A stretch of 34,572 nt of DNA from Acidobacteriaceae bacterium (GTDB taxonomy: Bacteria > Acidobacteriota > Terriglobia > Terriglobales > Acidobacteriaceae). Below, one piece after another: positions 22,465 through 30,051 of the stretch (within the stretch, counting starts at the first letter, position 1; every line of letters begins with the position of its first letter). The stretch covers positions 1 to 34,572 of the forward strand of contig PLKY01000255.1 of NCBI GenBank assembly GCA_003140785.1. Direction: 5' to 3'. The notes under the pieces were generated by a model. The model made no database searches. It saw nothing but the letters and a program-made list of their open reading frames with translations, and was not told where the DNA came from. Position numbers and translations under genes: made by a program.

Positions 22465-22842
22465 ATGCAGACCGATGTGTATGAACTCCACGGCCAGCGC
22501 ATTCTCGATTTGCCCGCCGAAGGGCCGCTTTTGCGTACCGGGCAAGATGCAAACGATCTGATTGGCGAAGCGAAAGCCGCAGGAGCCGGTCTTGTCGTTC
22601 TCCCGATCACCCGCCTCGATCCAGCATTTCTTGAATTGCGCAGCGGGATCGCCGGTGACATGGTGCAGAAATTTGTCACCTACCAGGTCGCGGTTGCAAT
22701 TGTCGGAGACACCAGTCCACTCGAGTCCGAAAGCAAATCTCTTCGCGACTTCATTCGCGAATCGAATCGGCGAGGCTCGGTCTGGTTCCTCGCCGATAAG
22801 GATGCACTACGTGAAAAGCTGAGCACGGGCAGCCGCGCATAG
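22465..22842 (+). CDS. DUF4180-family protein
   Basis: This 125-residue soluble protein starts at ATG 22465 with GGAG six bases upstream; the TTG at 22453 in the track is rejected. The pattern fits DUF4180: a beta-rich start (VYELHGQRILDLPAEGPLLRTGQDANDLIGEA), LVVLPITRLDPAFLELRSGIAGDMVQKFVTYQVAVAIVGD in the middle, and SLRDFIRESNRRGSVWFLAD at the end. No biochemical role is established for the family to my knowledge, and no catalytic residues can be proposed. It lies 30 bp after the secreted protein and could share its transcript. Confidence 0.82.
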   Translation: MQTDVYELHGQRILDLPAEGPLLRTGQDANDLIGEAKAAGAGLVVLPITRLDPAFLELRSGIAGDMVQKFVTYQVAVAIVGDTSPLESESKSLRDFIRESNRRGSVWFLADKDALREKLSTGSRA

Positions 22843-22846
22843 GAAC

Positions 22847-22869
22847 TGGGCACGCGCCTGCCCATTCTT
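22847..22869 (+). terminator. Weak terminator between convergent genes
   Basis: TGGGCA and TGCCCA form a 6-bp stem around a 6-nt loop, followed by TTCTT. It lies just after the DUF4180 stop and before the end of the convergent barrel gene. Confidence 0.5.
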
Positions 22870-23502
22870 CAGAAACGGAAATACCCGCCAATCATCGGCT
22901 CGGCCGTGTGCGTAAACGCGTCGGTCGATGTATAGAGCCGCGTCGGGTCGGGCGCCTTGTAGAGGTTGCCGCGATATTGAAAGCGCAGCCCGAGATGCGG
23001 CACCAGGCCCCAGTCGAGCCCCGCACCATAGATGAATGTCGGCTTCGTCGCGGTGTCGGTCGAGCTTTGGTTGCCACTGGGGACATCGAACAGAAGCCCT
23101 ACGCCCGCGAGCGCGAAGGGCCGGAGATGAGCCAACCGCAAAGAGGCCACCCAATCGCCTGAAATCTCGTGCGCGTTGGCGGAGACGGAAGCCGGCGTAG
23201 GCGCGCCGCAACGGGGGCACAAGCCCGACAGGGCACACGTAACCGGACGCCTTATACACCTGGTTGGCGCGGTTGTAGGAGTAAGTGCCCTCGTAGCCGA
23301 TCAGCGGATTTGAAATGTGGCGCACTTCGATCATGCCGCCCGCAGCATTCGCTGGACTCTGTACCGTGCCGTTGCCGTTGCTGGTTCCGTTAAAGGCACC
23401 GTAGAGGCTCAATGCAACATCGGTCTGTGCAATGGCGATTTTGTTGCCGAGCGTGATGAGTGCGAGAAATAAGAAAACTGCACGAATCCATGAAATTCGC
23501 AT
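22869..23502 (-). pseudogene. Outer-membrane beta-barrel protein, frameshifted
   Basis: Two minus-strand frames together make one barrel protein. The first starts at ATG 23502 (AGGAA six bases upstream), has a signal peptide (MRISWIRAVFLFLALITLG...AIAQ), barrel strands and YSYNRANQVYKASGYVCPVG, then goes out of frame. The second continues PRCGAPTPASVSANAHEISGDW and ends FTHTAEPMIGGYFRF, a normal outer-membrane barrel C-terminus with a terminal Phe. The break is at a run of five G on the plus strand (23213-23217). Removing one base restores a single frame of about 210 residues. The intact reading would be an OmpA/OmpW-like eight-strand barrel. This is either a recent pseudogene or a sequencing or assembly error in a homopolymer. 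Confidence 0.85.
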
Positions 23503-23674
23503 GAGGGTTTCCTGAGCTGCATCCGTTTGCGAGTAATTCAATCTCTTCCTGAAAGTCCGACTTTTCACCTGCAAGTTTTTTGACGCCCTCCCCGGAGTAA
23601 TGTTTTCATGCCGGAGACGTGTGTCGTGGTTTCACTGGCCTCGGAACTTCGCCGGGTTATTCTGTGAGGACTGC

Positions 23675-25450
23675 ATGAACCGACTCCTCTACGGCACACT
23701 TTTGGCCACGCTCACCGGCTCCTCGCTCTTCCTGTCGACGTATTTCACGGGCCAGGAGGGTTCAACGCAGGGGCTCGCCTACAAAGATGAGCAGCCTGTG
23801 CGTGCGCGTCACGGCATGGTGGTGAGCGTGCATCATCTGGCTGCCGACGCGGGGCTTGAAGTATTGCGCGAGGGCGGCAACGCGGTGGATGCGGCTGTAG
23901 CGACCGGTTTCGCGCTCGCTGTGGTGCATCCTGCGGCCGGTAATCTCGGCGGGGGCGGGTTTTTGCTGCTGCGCACACACGACGGCAAAGCCACCTTCAT
24001 CGACTATCGCGAGAAGGCTCCGCTGGCTGCTACGGAAACCATGTACCAGGACGCGCAAGGCAACGTGTTGCCCGCAACGAGCCTGCAATCGAGCGTGATT
24101 GGCTACCGTTCCATCGCGACCCCCGGCTCCGTGGCGGGCCTCGCCTACGCCGAACGCAAATACGGCAAGCTCGGCATTGCGCGCGTGATGGCTCCCGCGA
24201 TCAGGCTGGCGCGCGAAGGCTACGAGCTTTCAGCCGAGGAGGCGCACGAGCTCACCGATGAGGACCTGGCCAAATTCCCCGACTCGAAGCGCATCTTCCA
24301 GCGCGACGGCCAGCTTTACAAAGCCGGCGAAATCTTCAAACAGCCTGAACTGGCCCTGACGCTCGCACGCATTGCCACGGACCCCGATGATTTTTATCAC
24401 GGAAAAATGGCGCAGGAACTGATTAACGATTTGAAGCCGGGCGGCGCGCTGCTCGCGCTCGAAGACCTTGCCCATTACACGGTCGTCGAGCGCACGCCTG
24501 TCACGGGCACATTCCACAACTACACGGTTCTCAGCGCACCGCCGCCCTCTTCAGGAGGTGTAGTGCTGGTGAGCGCGCTGAACATTCTCGAAGGCTACGG
24601 TCTTGGTTCCCTCGGCGATCGCACCGCTGCCTCGATGCGTTTGATCACCGAAGCCTACCGTCGTGCCTACATGGATCGCGCGGACTACCTCGGCGATCCC
24701 GATTACAACTCCATTCCAGTGGCCGAACTCACTGCGAAGAAGTATGCAGAAGCATGGCGCGCAAGTATCGAGCCGAAAACGGCAACTCCCAGCACTTCGC
24801 TGCAACGGCCTCCGGGCTTTTTGCCGCCGGCTCCCACCACAACGGGCCATCGCCGCGCCGAATCGCAGGATACGACGCATTATTCGGTTGTCGATGGCGA
24901 AGGCAACGCAGTCTCGGTGACCACGACGCTCAATGACAGCTTCGGCTCACATGTCACCGCCGGGTCGCTCGGATTCTTGCTGAACGACGAAATGGACGAT
25001 TTTGCCGCGAAGATGGGCGTGCCGAATATGTTCGGGCTCATCCAGGGTCCGGCCAATGCGATTGCTCCCGGCAAGAGGCCGCTTAGTTCCATGACGCCGA
25101 CCATTATTTTGGAAGACGGCAGGCTCCGTTACGTGCTCGGCTCGCCCGGTGGAGCGCGCATTATCACGACCGTCGCGAATATTTTCCTGTCCGCGGCTGA
25201 AGGCGGTCTCAATATTCAACAAGCCGTGGACGCTCCGCGCTTCCACCATCAATATCTGCCCGACAAGCTGTATCTCGAGCCGGGCTTCAGCGAAGCCACG
25301 TTGAGCGACCTGCGTGCCATGGGTTACACGCTCGATATACGGAATGGCCGTTGGTCGAACGGCGAATGCATCGCCGTGGATCCAAAGACGGGCGAGTTGG
25401 AAGGCGGCCAGGCCCACCGCAGCCACTATGGCAAGGCGGCTGGCTACTAA
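23675..25450 (+). CDS. ggt: Gamma-glutamyltransferase
   Basis: A 591-residue Ntn-hydrolase that splits gamma-glutamyl bonds of glutathione and transfers or hydrolyses the glutamyl group in the periplasm. The ATG at 23675 has GAGGA just upstream and leads a signal sequence (LLYGTLLATLTGSSLFL). The large subunit shows NAVDAAVATGFALAVVHPAAGNLGGGGF and IDYREKAP (the conserved Arg). The small subunit should begin by self-cleavage at Thr400 in DTTHYSVVDGEGNAVSVTTT. It continues with LNDEMDDF, KRPLSSMTPTI (oxyanion site) and GSPGGARI. All catalytic residues are present. It is divergent from the frameshifted barrel gene. No glutathione genes are nearby. Confidence 0.95.
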   Translation: MNRLLYGTLLATLTGSSLFLSTYFTGQEGSTQGLAYKDEQPVRARHGMVVSVHHLAADAGLEVLREGGNAVDAAVATGFALAVVHPAAGNLGGGGFLLLRTHDGKATFIDYREKAPLAATETMYQDAQGNVLPATSLQSSVIGYRSIATPGSVAGLAYAERKYGKLGIARVMAPAIRLAREGYELSAEEAHELTDEDLAKFPDSKRIFQRDGQLYKAGEIFKQPELALTLARIATDPDDFYHGKMAQELINDLKPGGALLALEDLAHYTVVERTPVTGTFHNYTVLSAPPPSSGGVVLVSALNILEGYGLGSLGDRTAASMRLITEAYRRAYMDRADYLGDPDYNSIPVAELTAKKYAEAWRASIEPKTATPSTSLQRPPGFLPPAPTTTGHRRAESQDTTHYSVVDGEGNAVSVTTTLNDSFGSHVTAGSLGFLLNDEMDDFAAKMGVPNMFGLIQGPANAIAPGKRPLSSMTPTIILEDGRLRYVLGSPGGARIITTVANIFLSAAEGGLNIQQAVDAPRFHHQYLPDKLYLEPGFSEATLSDLRAMGYTLDIRNGRWSNGECIAVDPKTGELEGGQAHRSHYGKAAGY

Positions 25451-25808
25451 TCCGAGATCTGCGAAGACGAAAACGCGATTCCACCGTTTTCCACAGATTG
25501 GTCTGTATCGTCTGTCACAGCTTTTGTGGGTCCGATAGTACGAAAGTTGCATTACGTGCTCTCGCTCCTGCCGAGTTCCCGGCCGCACGATTAAGCGCTT
25601 CCGCCGAGTAAGAAAAACAGCCCAAAGAAATGGAGGATCGAGCCTTCATTTCAGACAGAAAACTGCACCAGGACTCGCGTTCACACCGCCAGAACCTTCG
25701 CGACCGTCGCGACGGGTTCGTGGAGTGAACCTGTCGTTTCCAGATGGACCTCGTTTGGAAGTCGAGCCGGGTGCCCTCAAAAGGAGCAGCCTGTACAGGA
25801 GGTTTCCC
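25451..25808. other. Gap between ggt and the stress protein gene
   Basis: A 358-bp gap. I see an imperfect hairpin at 25692-25719 (GAACC...GGTTC around TTCGCGA-CCG-TCGCGAC) about 90 bp before the stress protein start, and AGGAGG at 25797-25802, its ribosome binding site. No gene is supported; overlapping ORFs are shadows. Confidence 0.6.
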
Positions 25809-26768
25809 ATGTTCCCCCCCATCAAGCATGGATGGAGCAAGCCTTCCACTATCCTCTTCGCCTCGGAGTTTCCCGCAAACGAAAACGTCTTTGCGTTCGC
25901 CCTCGCCCAGGCCCGGGAGTCTTGCGCAGATCTCATTATTTTTCACGTGTACGAGGATTCCGGCTTAGCCGCAGGTACGAGTTCGGAAACGAGGCCCAGC
26001 GCCTACGCCGAAGCTCGAGCCGCGAGACGCCGCTTTGAGCACCTCGCCCAACGCGCCAGGGATCTTGGGATTCAATGCAGAGTCGTGGTCCGGCCTGGAT
26101 CGGCCGTTGATGAGATTCTCTCGTTCCTTGAAGGGCGAAAGATCGATCGTGTCGTCATGGGCGCTCATACTCCCGGCCCCATCGGCAAGTTGCTCGTGGG
26201 CTCAGTGGCGGAAGCTGTGCTCCGCAACGCCAGAGTGCCGGTCAACACTGTCGGCCCGTTCGTGGTTGAGAATTCCTATCGCAATTTCGCCACATGCACC
26301 ATCCTCTGTTCGGTCAGCACGCATGAGTCAGCTTCCTTGGTTGTGGCCTTTGCCGCGGAACTCGCCGACCGCCACGACGCTCGTCTGATTCTGCAACAGG
26401 CCATCCCACCCCAGGAATGCGTTGAGGTTCTGACTAATCGAAGCACAGCCCAGATAGAAGCGGACCTCCTCGCGTTGATTCCGCTCAAGCTGAGAAATAA
26501 GGTTAACGTCCAAACCATCGTCTCGATCGGAGATCCTACAGAAGAACTTCTCTACCAGGGAAGAGTCCAGCAGGCCAACCTGATTGTGCTGGGCGCACAG
26601 GGTGCCTCTCATTTTGCCGCCGTCACACGTGCCGGCCTCGTTTACAAAGTGCTGGCCTACGCGCGTTGTCCGGTGATCACGCTGTCGCCCCTGGTGTTGG
26701 CCGCGTCCGGAGCCGACCAGGGTATACCGCGCCACGACACTGTCAACTATATGGCAGGGGTAATCTAA
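25809..26768 (+). CDS. Tandem universal stress protein (UspA family)
   Basis: A 319-residue protein of two UspA domains. The ATG at 25809 has a perfect AGGAGG six bases upstream, which overrules the track start at 25725. Domain 1 (about 14-155) includes TILFASEFPANENVFAFALAQ, LIIFHVYED, GSAVDEILSFLEGRKIDRVVMGAH and GKLLVGSVAEAVLRNARVPVNTV. The last parts form the ATP-binding GXnGX9GS-type site. Domain 2 (about 160-300) has TILCSVSTHESASLVVAFAAELA, IVLGAQGASHF and AGLVYKVLAYARCPVITL, with a weaker nucleotide motif. Such proteins respond to starvation, oxygen or energy stress. It is convergent with a histidine kinase, 13 bp away. Confidence 0.92.
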   Translation: MFPPIKHGWSKPSTILFASEFPANENVFAFALAQARESCADLIIFHVYEDSGLAAGTSSETRPSAYAEARAARRRFEHLAQRARDLGIQCRVVVRPGSAVDEILSFLEGRKIDRVVMGAHTPGPIGKLLVGSVAEAVLRNARVPVNTVGPFVVENSYRNFATCTILCSVSTHESASLVVAFAAELADRHDARLILQQAIPPQECVEVLTNRSTAQIEADLLALIPLKLRNKVNVQTIVSIGDPTEELLYQGRVQQANLIVLGAQGASHFAAVTRAGLVYKVLAYARCPVITLSPLVLAASGADQGIPRHDTVNYMAGVI

Positions 26769-26781
26769 CGAGGACCCTTTT

Positions 26782-28386
26782 CTAGCCGATTGAATTCACA
26801 GCTGGAGCCTCGACCGGCACTGCCTGCACGGCGGCCGGTTCCACTTCAACACCTTCCATCGCGGACACAAGCGCTGTGGGCAAAAAGATGGAAAAGACCG
26901 TCCCACTTGCGCCGTAGCGCTGTCTGCTCCACACTCTCACGTTGCCACCATGACGTTCGACAAGCTGCGCAACCACCCACATACCCAAGCCGGTTCCAGT
27001 CTCAGCCTTGGTGGTGAAGAATGGCTCAAAGATGCGGCGCATCGTTGCGCGATCCATCCCCACTCCGGAATCGCAAAGGGTTACTCGGATTCCTTCCACA
27101 GACCATTCGCGCCAGTCGCGGGAAGGACGAAGCCGAATCACCATCTTTCCGCCTTGCGGCATGGCTTCAATCGAGTTGGCGATCAGGTTCGCGAAGATCT
27201 GCTGTGCCTCGCTGGGCATGCAGGCGATAGCGATTTCATTTGTGGCGAGAACGTCTACCGTGATTCCCGAAACCGTCAGCCTGGGGCGAAACATCCCGAT
27301 GACACCGTCGACGACTTCCGACAGCATCGTGATCTTCGGCGTGCCCTGCTCGCGGTGGAATTTCAAAGTCGACTGTGTAATCAGCGATACACGCAGCAGT
27401 TCGTCCAATGCGCTGCGTGCGTGCGCGCGCGCTTCCTCGGCGGTGCCGCTCATCGTGATCAGGTAGAGCAGGTTCGTGACCGCTTCAAGGGGATTGTTGA
27501 TTTCGTGTGCCACCGAAGCCGCTAATCTCCCTGCCACGGCAAGTTTCTCCGCGCGCAGCATCGCATCTTCCGCTTGCTTGCGATGCGTTACGTCCGTCAC
27601 AACACCCATAAGAAAGATCGCCCGGCTATCCTTACCCCGCTGACATTGTCCCTGCGACTCGACCCAGCGCACGGTTCCGTCCGGCCACACGATGCGGTAT
27701 TGGCGACGAAATTCGTCAGCATGCTCGAGATCGTGAGCGAACGCCTCTCTCATGGTTTCCGCGTCGTCGGGATGAATGGCGTCGAACCAGATTTGATTTC
27801 GGGGCTCAAATTCACCGGGTTCATAGCCGATCATTCGGAACATTTCGTCAGACCACTGAACGGATTCGCTCACCACATCCCAGCTCCAGAGCCCCATGCC
27901 GCTGGCGCGCAGGGCGATCCGGAGTGCCGCATCGCGATCCCGCAAGGCCTCGCCGGCGCGTGCCCGCTCCTCGGCCATCTGCTTTTGGGTCTGGGCCAGA
28001 ATGAGACTCTTCTTCAGTTCCCGCGCATTCAATTCAGTACGCTGGTCGGCCCAGCGCCGGATCAGAACCCCCAGCAATGTCGACAGCACGAGGAACAGCG
28101 AGAGCCGCACTTCTTCCTGCGCGAATCCAGTCGAGAACCGGAACTGCGTCTTGGTCAGCAGCAGGTCCACGAGGGTCACATCGAGAACCGCGCATCCGAA
28201 ACTGCCCGCCATCCCGAAAAACCACGCACTCAAAACCACCGTGGGAAATGCGAGTAGGAGAGGAAAAGCGTGCAATGGAGCGATCGCGTACGTCAGACCA
28301 ACTGACACAGCCGCTGTGCAGCACCCGAGCAGAGTTCGAAAGGGCCATGGAAGGTGGTCGATAGAGCTGGCACTTGGAATCTTCAA
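26782..28386 (-). CDS. Membrane histidine kinase with DUF4118 and PAS domains
   Basis: A 534-residue sensor kinase. The N-terminal part has membrane segments (about 18-35, 40-60, 62-80, 93-110) resembling the KdpD-type DUF4118 domain. A coiled linker (about 115-150) leads to a PAS domain (about 155-270; GLWSWDVVSESVQWSDEMFRM, PDGTVRWVESQG). The HisKA phospho-acceptor is His294 in SVAHEINNPLEAV. The ATPase domain has the N-box QQIFANLIANSIEAM, G1 DSGVGMD, F-box FEPFFTTK and G2 GTGLGMWV. It should autophosphorylate in response to a signal at the membrane or PAS domain. No response regulator is adjacent, so the partner is unknown. The start fits, but the exact N-terminus is not proven. Confidence 0.93.
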   Translation of the reverse strand: MKIPSASSIDHLPWPFRTLLGCCTAAVSVGLTYAIAPLHAFPLLLAFPTVVLSAWFFGMAGSFGCAVLDVTLVDLLLTKTQFRFSTGFAQEEVRLSLFLVLSTLLGVLIRRWADQRTELNARELKKSLILAQTQKQMAEERARAGEALRDRDAALRIALRASGMGLWSWDVVSESVQWSDEMFRMIGYEPGEFEPRNQIWFDAIHPDDAETMREAFAHDLEHADEFRRQYRIVWPDGTVRWVESQGQCQRGKDSRAIFLMGVVTDVTHRKQAEDAMLRAEKLAVAGRLAASVAHEINNPLEAVTNLLYLITMSGTAEEARAHARSALDELLRVSLITQSTLKFHREQGTPKITMLSEVVDGVIGMFRPRLTVSGITVDVLATNEIAIACMPSEAQQIFANLIANSIEAMPQGGKMVIRLRPSRDWREWSVEGIRVTLCDSGVGMDRATMRRIFEPFFTTKAETGTGLGMWVVAQLVERHGGNVRVWSRQRYGASGTVFSIFLPTALVSAMEGVEVEPAAVQAVPVEAPAVNSIG

Positions 28387-28730
28387 CGCTCTCCTCGATT
28401 TGCCGAACGGTCGCGCAGAGTGTCCGAATGGTTAGCTAAAGTCTCACACTGGGCAGACGGATAAACCATGCAAAGGTGCGAGGCTCCGAGCCGGAATCTC
28501 CGGGCAGGTCGTCTGAATGGGGTCCGGCAGGGGATCGCAGTGTCGGTAGCATAGGAGACTTACGCTCCACTGTCCAGTGCATTGACTGCGGATCACCCGC
28601 CGGACGGTTACCATTCGCAACAACGGGCGAGCGCCCTATTTCGCGGTATCTTATTGGAAAAATGCGACAATAGGGACAGTTTCCGGATTGCGCCCGCAAT
28701 CAATCCGGCGCGAAGGAATTCTTTTCCATC
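28387..28730. other. Divergent gap before the isomerase-like gene
   Basis: A 344-bp gap between divergent genes. It contains CCCTATT (28634-28640) and AATAGGG (28669-28675), 7-bp inverted arms whose inner flanks (TCGC and its near match) extend the similarity. Such a site near -60 to -100 of the plus-strand gene could bind a regulator. No gene is supported. Confidence 0.5.
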
Positions 28731-29549
28731 ATGCTTCGAGTCTTATCAACGCACTTATTTTTGAACCAGCGTCTTCATCCCGGGCTGTTGGAAGTCGCCT
28801 GTCGCGGCGGCGCGCAGGGGGTTGAAGTTTTTGCCGCACGCCAACACTTCGACTACACCAGCCGGGAACACGTGGGCGAGCTTGCCTCGTGGTTTGGCGA
28901 AAATTCTCTCGAACCCTTTTCGCTGCACGCACCTATGTTTCCGGACCGCGAAATGGGCCGGGCTGGCGCTCCGGCTGTGAACGTGCTGCACCCTGAGAAG
29001 TCGCGACGCATCGACGCGATGGACGAGATCAAGCGCGCCCTTGAGTCGGCAGAACGCATTCCCTTCAAGAACCTGGTCGTACATCTGGGCGAGAACAACG
29101 ACCAATGGTCGCCGCGGAGCATTGAATATGGCATGACGGCCCTGGAGCATCTCGGCGCCTTCGCGCACCCCCTTGGCGTCAAGCTCCTGGTGGAGAACCT
29201 CTTGAGCGAGGCCACCACCCCCGAGCACCTGTTGACCATTCTCGACATGGGTCACTTGCAGAACGTAAGTGTTTGCCTGGACCTCGGCCACGCGCATATC
29301 GGTCCCGGCGCAACGGAAGCCATCGCGACACTCGCCAACCGGATTGGCTCCGTGCACATGCATGACAATCACGGAACGAAGGACGAGCATCTTTGGCCGA
29401 GAGACGGAACCATCGACTGGCCCGCCGTCGCAAAGGCCCTGGGTGAACTCGCAGCGCCGCCCGCCGCAGTTCTCGAAATCAGCCACACGCTGAGCGACCC
29501 GCCACCGACCCTACCCGACAGGATCAAGAAGGCTTTCGATTTGCTTTGA
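28731..29549 (+). CDS. Sugar-phosphate isomerase/epimerase-like TIM barrel
   Basis: This 272-residue protein belongs to the AP_endonuc_2 / xylose isomerase-like TIM-barrel superfamily. Barrel motifs run in order: RVLSTHLFLN, GAQGVEVFAARQHFDY, FSLHAPMF, NLVVHLGENN, VKLLVENLL (metal-binding Glu), VCLDLGHAHI (Asp/His), GSVHMHDNHG (His-Asp-His) and PAAVLEISHT (Glu). These match the usual divalent-metal site of the family, so an isomerase, epimerase or related hydrolase role is likely. The substrate cannot be chosen. Length fits the family. It is divergent from the histidine kinase gene. The start is the ATG at 28731, with AAGGAATT a short way upstream. Confidence 0.85.
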   Translation: MLRVLSTHLFLNQRLHPGLLEVACRGGAQGVEVFAARQHFDYTSREHVGELASWFGENSLEPFSLHAPMFPDREMGRAGAPAVNVLHPEKSRRIDAMDEIKRALESAERIPFKNLVVHLGENNDQWSPRSIEYGMTALEHLGAFAHPLGVKLLVENLLSEATTPEHLLTILDMGHLQNVSVCLDLGHAHIGPGATEAIATLANRIGSVHMHDNHGTKDEHLWPRDGTIDWPAVAKALGELAAPPAAVLEISHTLSDPPPTLPDRIKKAFDLL

Positions 29550-30051
29550 GGGTTGCGCCTGAGGGTGTCCGGCTGTGGACATACGGATGGAAGTGGCAAC
29601 CCCTCTTTGCCATTTCGCCATTCCCGCGTTCTCCACATGACGGAGGTAACAACGCGGCCTCGGATTCGCCGCAAATTCGCTTGTAGAGCGCTGCCAACGC
29701 TGCTCCTCTTAAGACAAATGGACCGCACGCTCTCCACCTTATTAACGGTGGCCAAATTGCATTGGGAGTTTGACCACAAAGCGTGAGCGGGCAGAAAAAG
29801 AAACGCGGTTTTTGATTGAATCTTATCTACATTGGCCCTGTCGCAAGGCTGGACCGAAATACACGTTTTACCTACTACGGCAATCCTTCCATCCCGGATC
29901 TGAATTTGATTTGAACGATTGCGGATGTATTCCTGACGGAGCGACGTGTCGCATTTTCATGGTCCGAGCGAGTGTCCATGCGGCATGGAAGCGATGCGGC
30001 GAGCGGCTGATCCCGTCGCACATTGAACGGAACGAACGGGAGCGAGGAAGC
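29550..30051. other. Gap before the Ig-repeat lipoprotein gene
   Basis: A 502-bp gap. A small hairpin CCACC...GGTGG lies near 29736-29753. The in-frame extension upstream of 30052 (track start 29770) has no family signature and is not supported. I see no riboswitch pattern. It probably holds the promoter and 5' leader of the lipoprotein gene. Confidence 0.55.

Noticed and set aside
25692-25719. Hairpin before the stress protein gene as a riboswitch
   Set aside because: One imperfect stem with no conserved riboswitch core; it may be a simple leader hairpin.
29553-29786. ORF of 77 codons after the isomerase-like gene
   Set aside because: No ribosome binding site, no family pattern and a composition unlike its neighbours.
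29770-30051. 94-residue extension upstream of the Ig-repeat lipoprotein
   Set aside because: The internal ATG at 30052 has a good ribosome binding site and starts a textbook lipoprotein signal. The extension would bury it.
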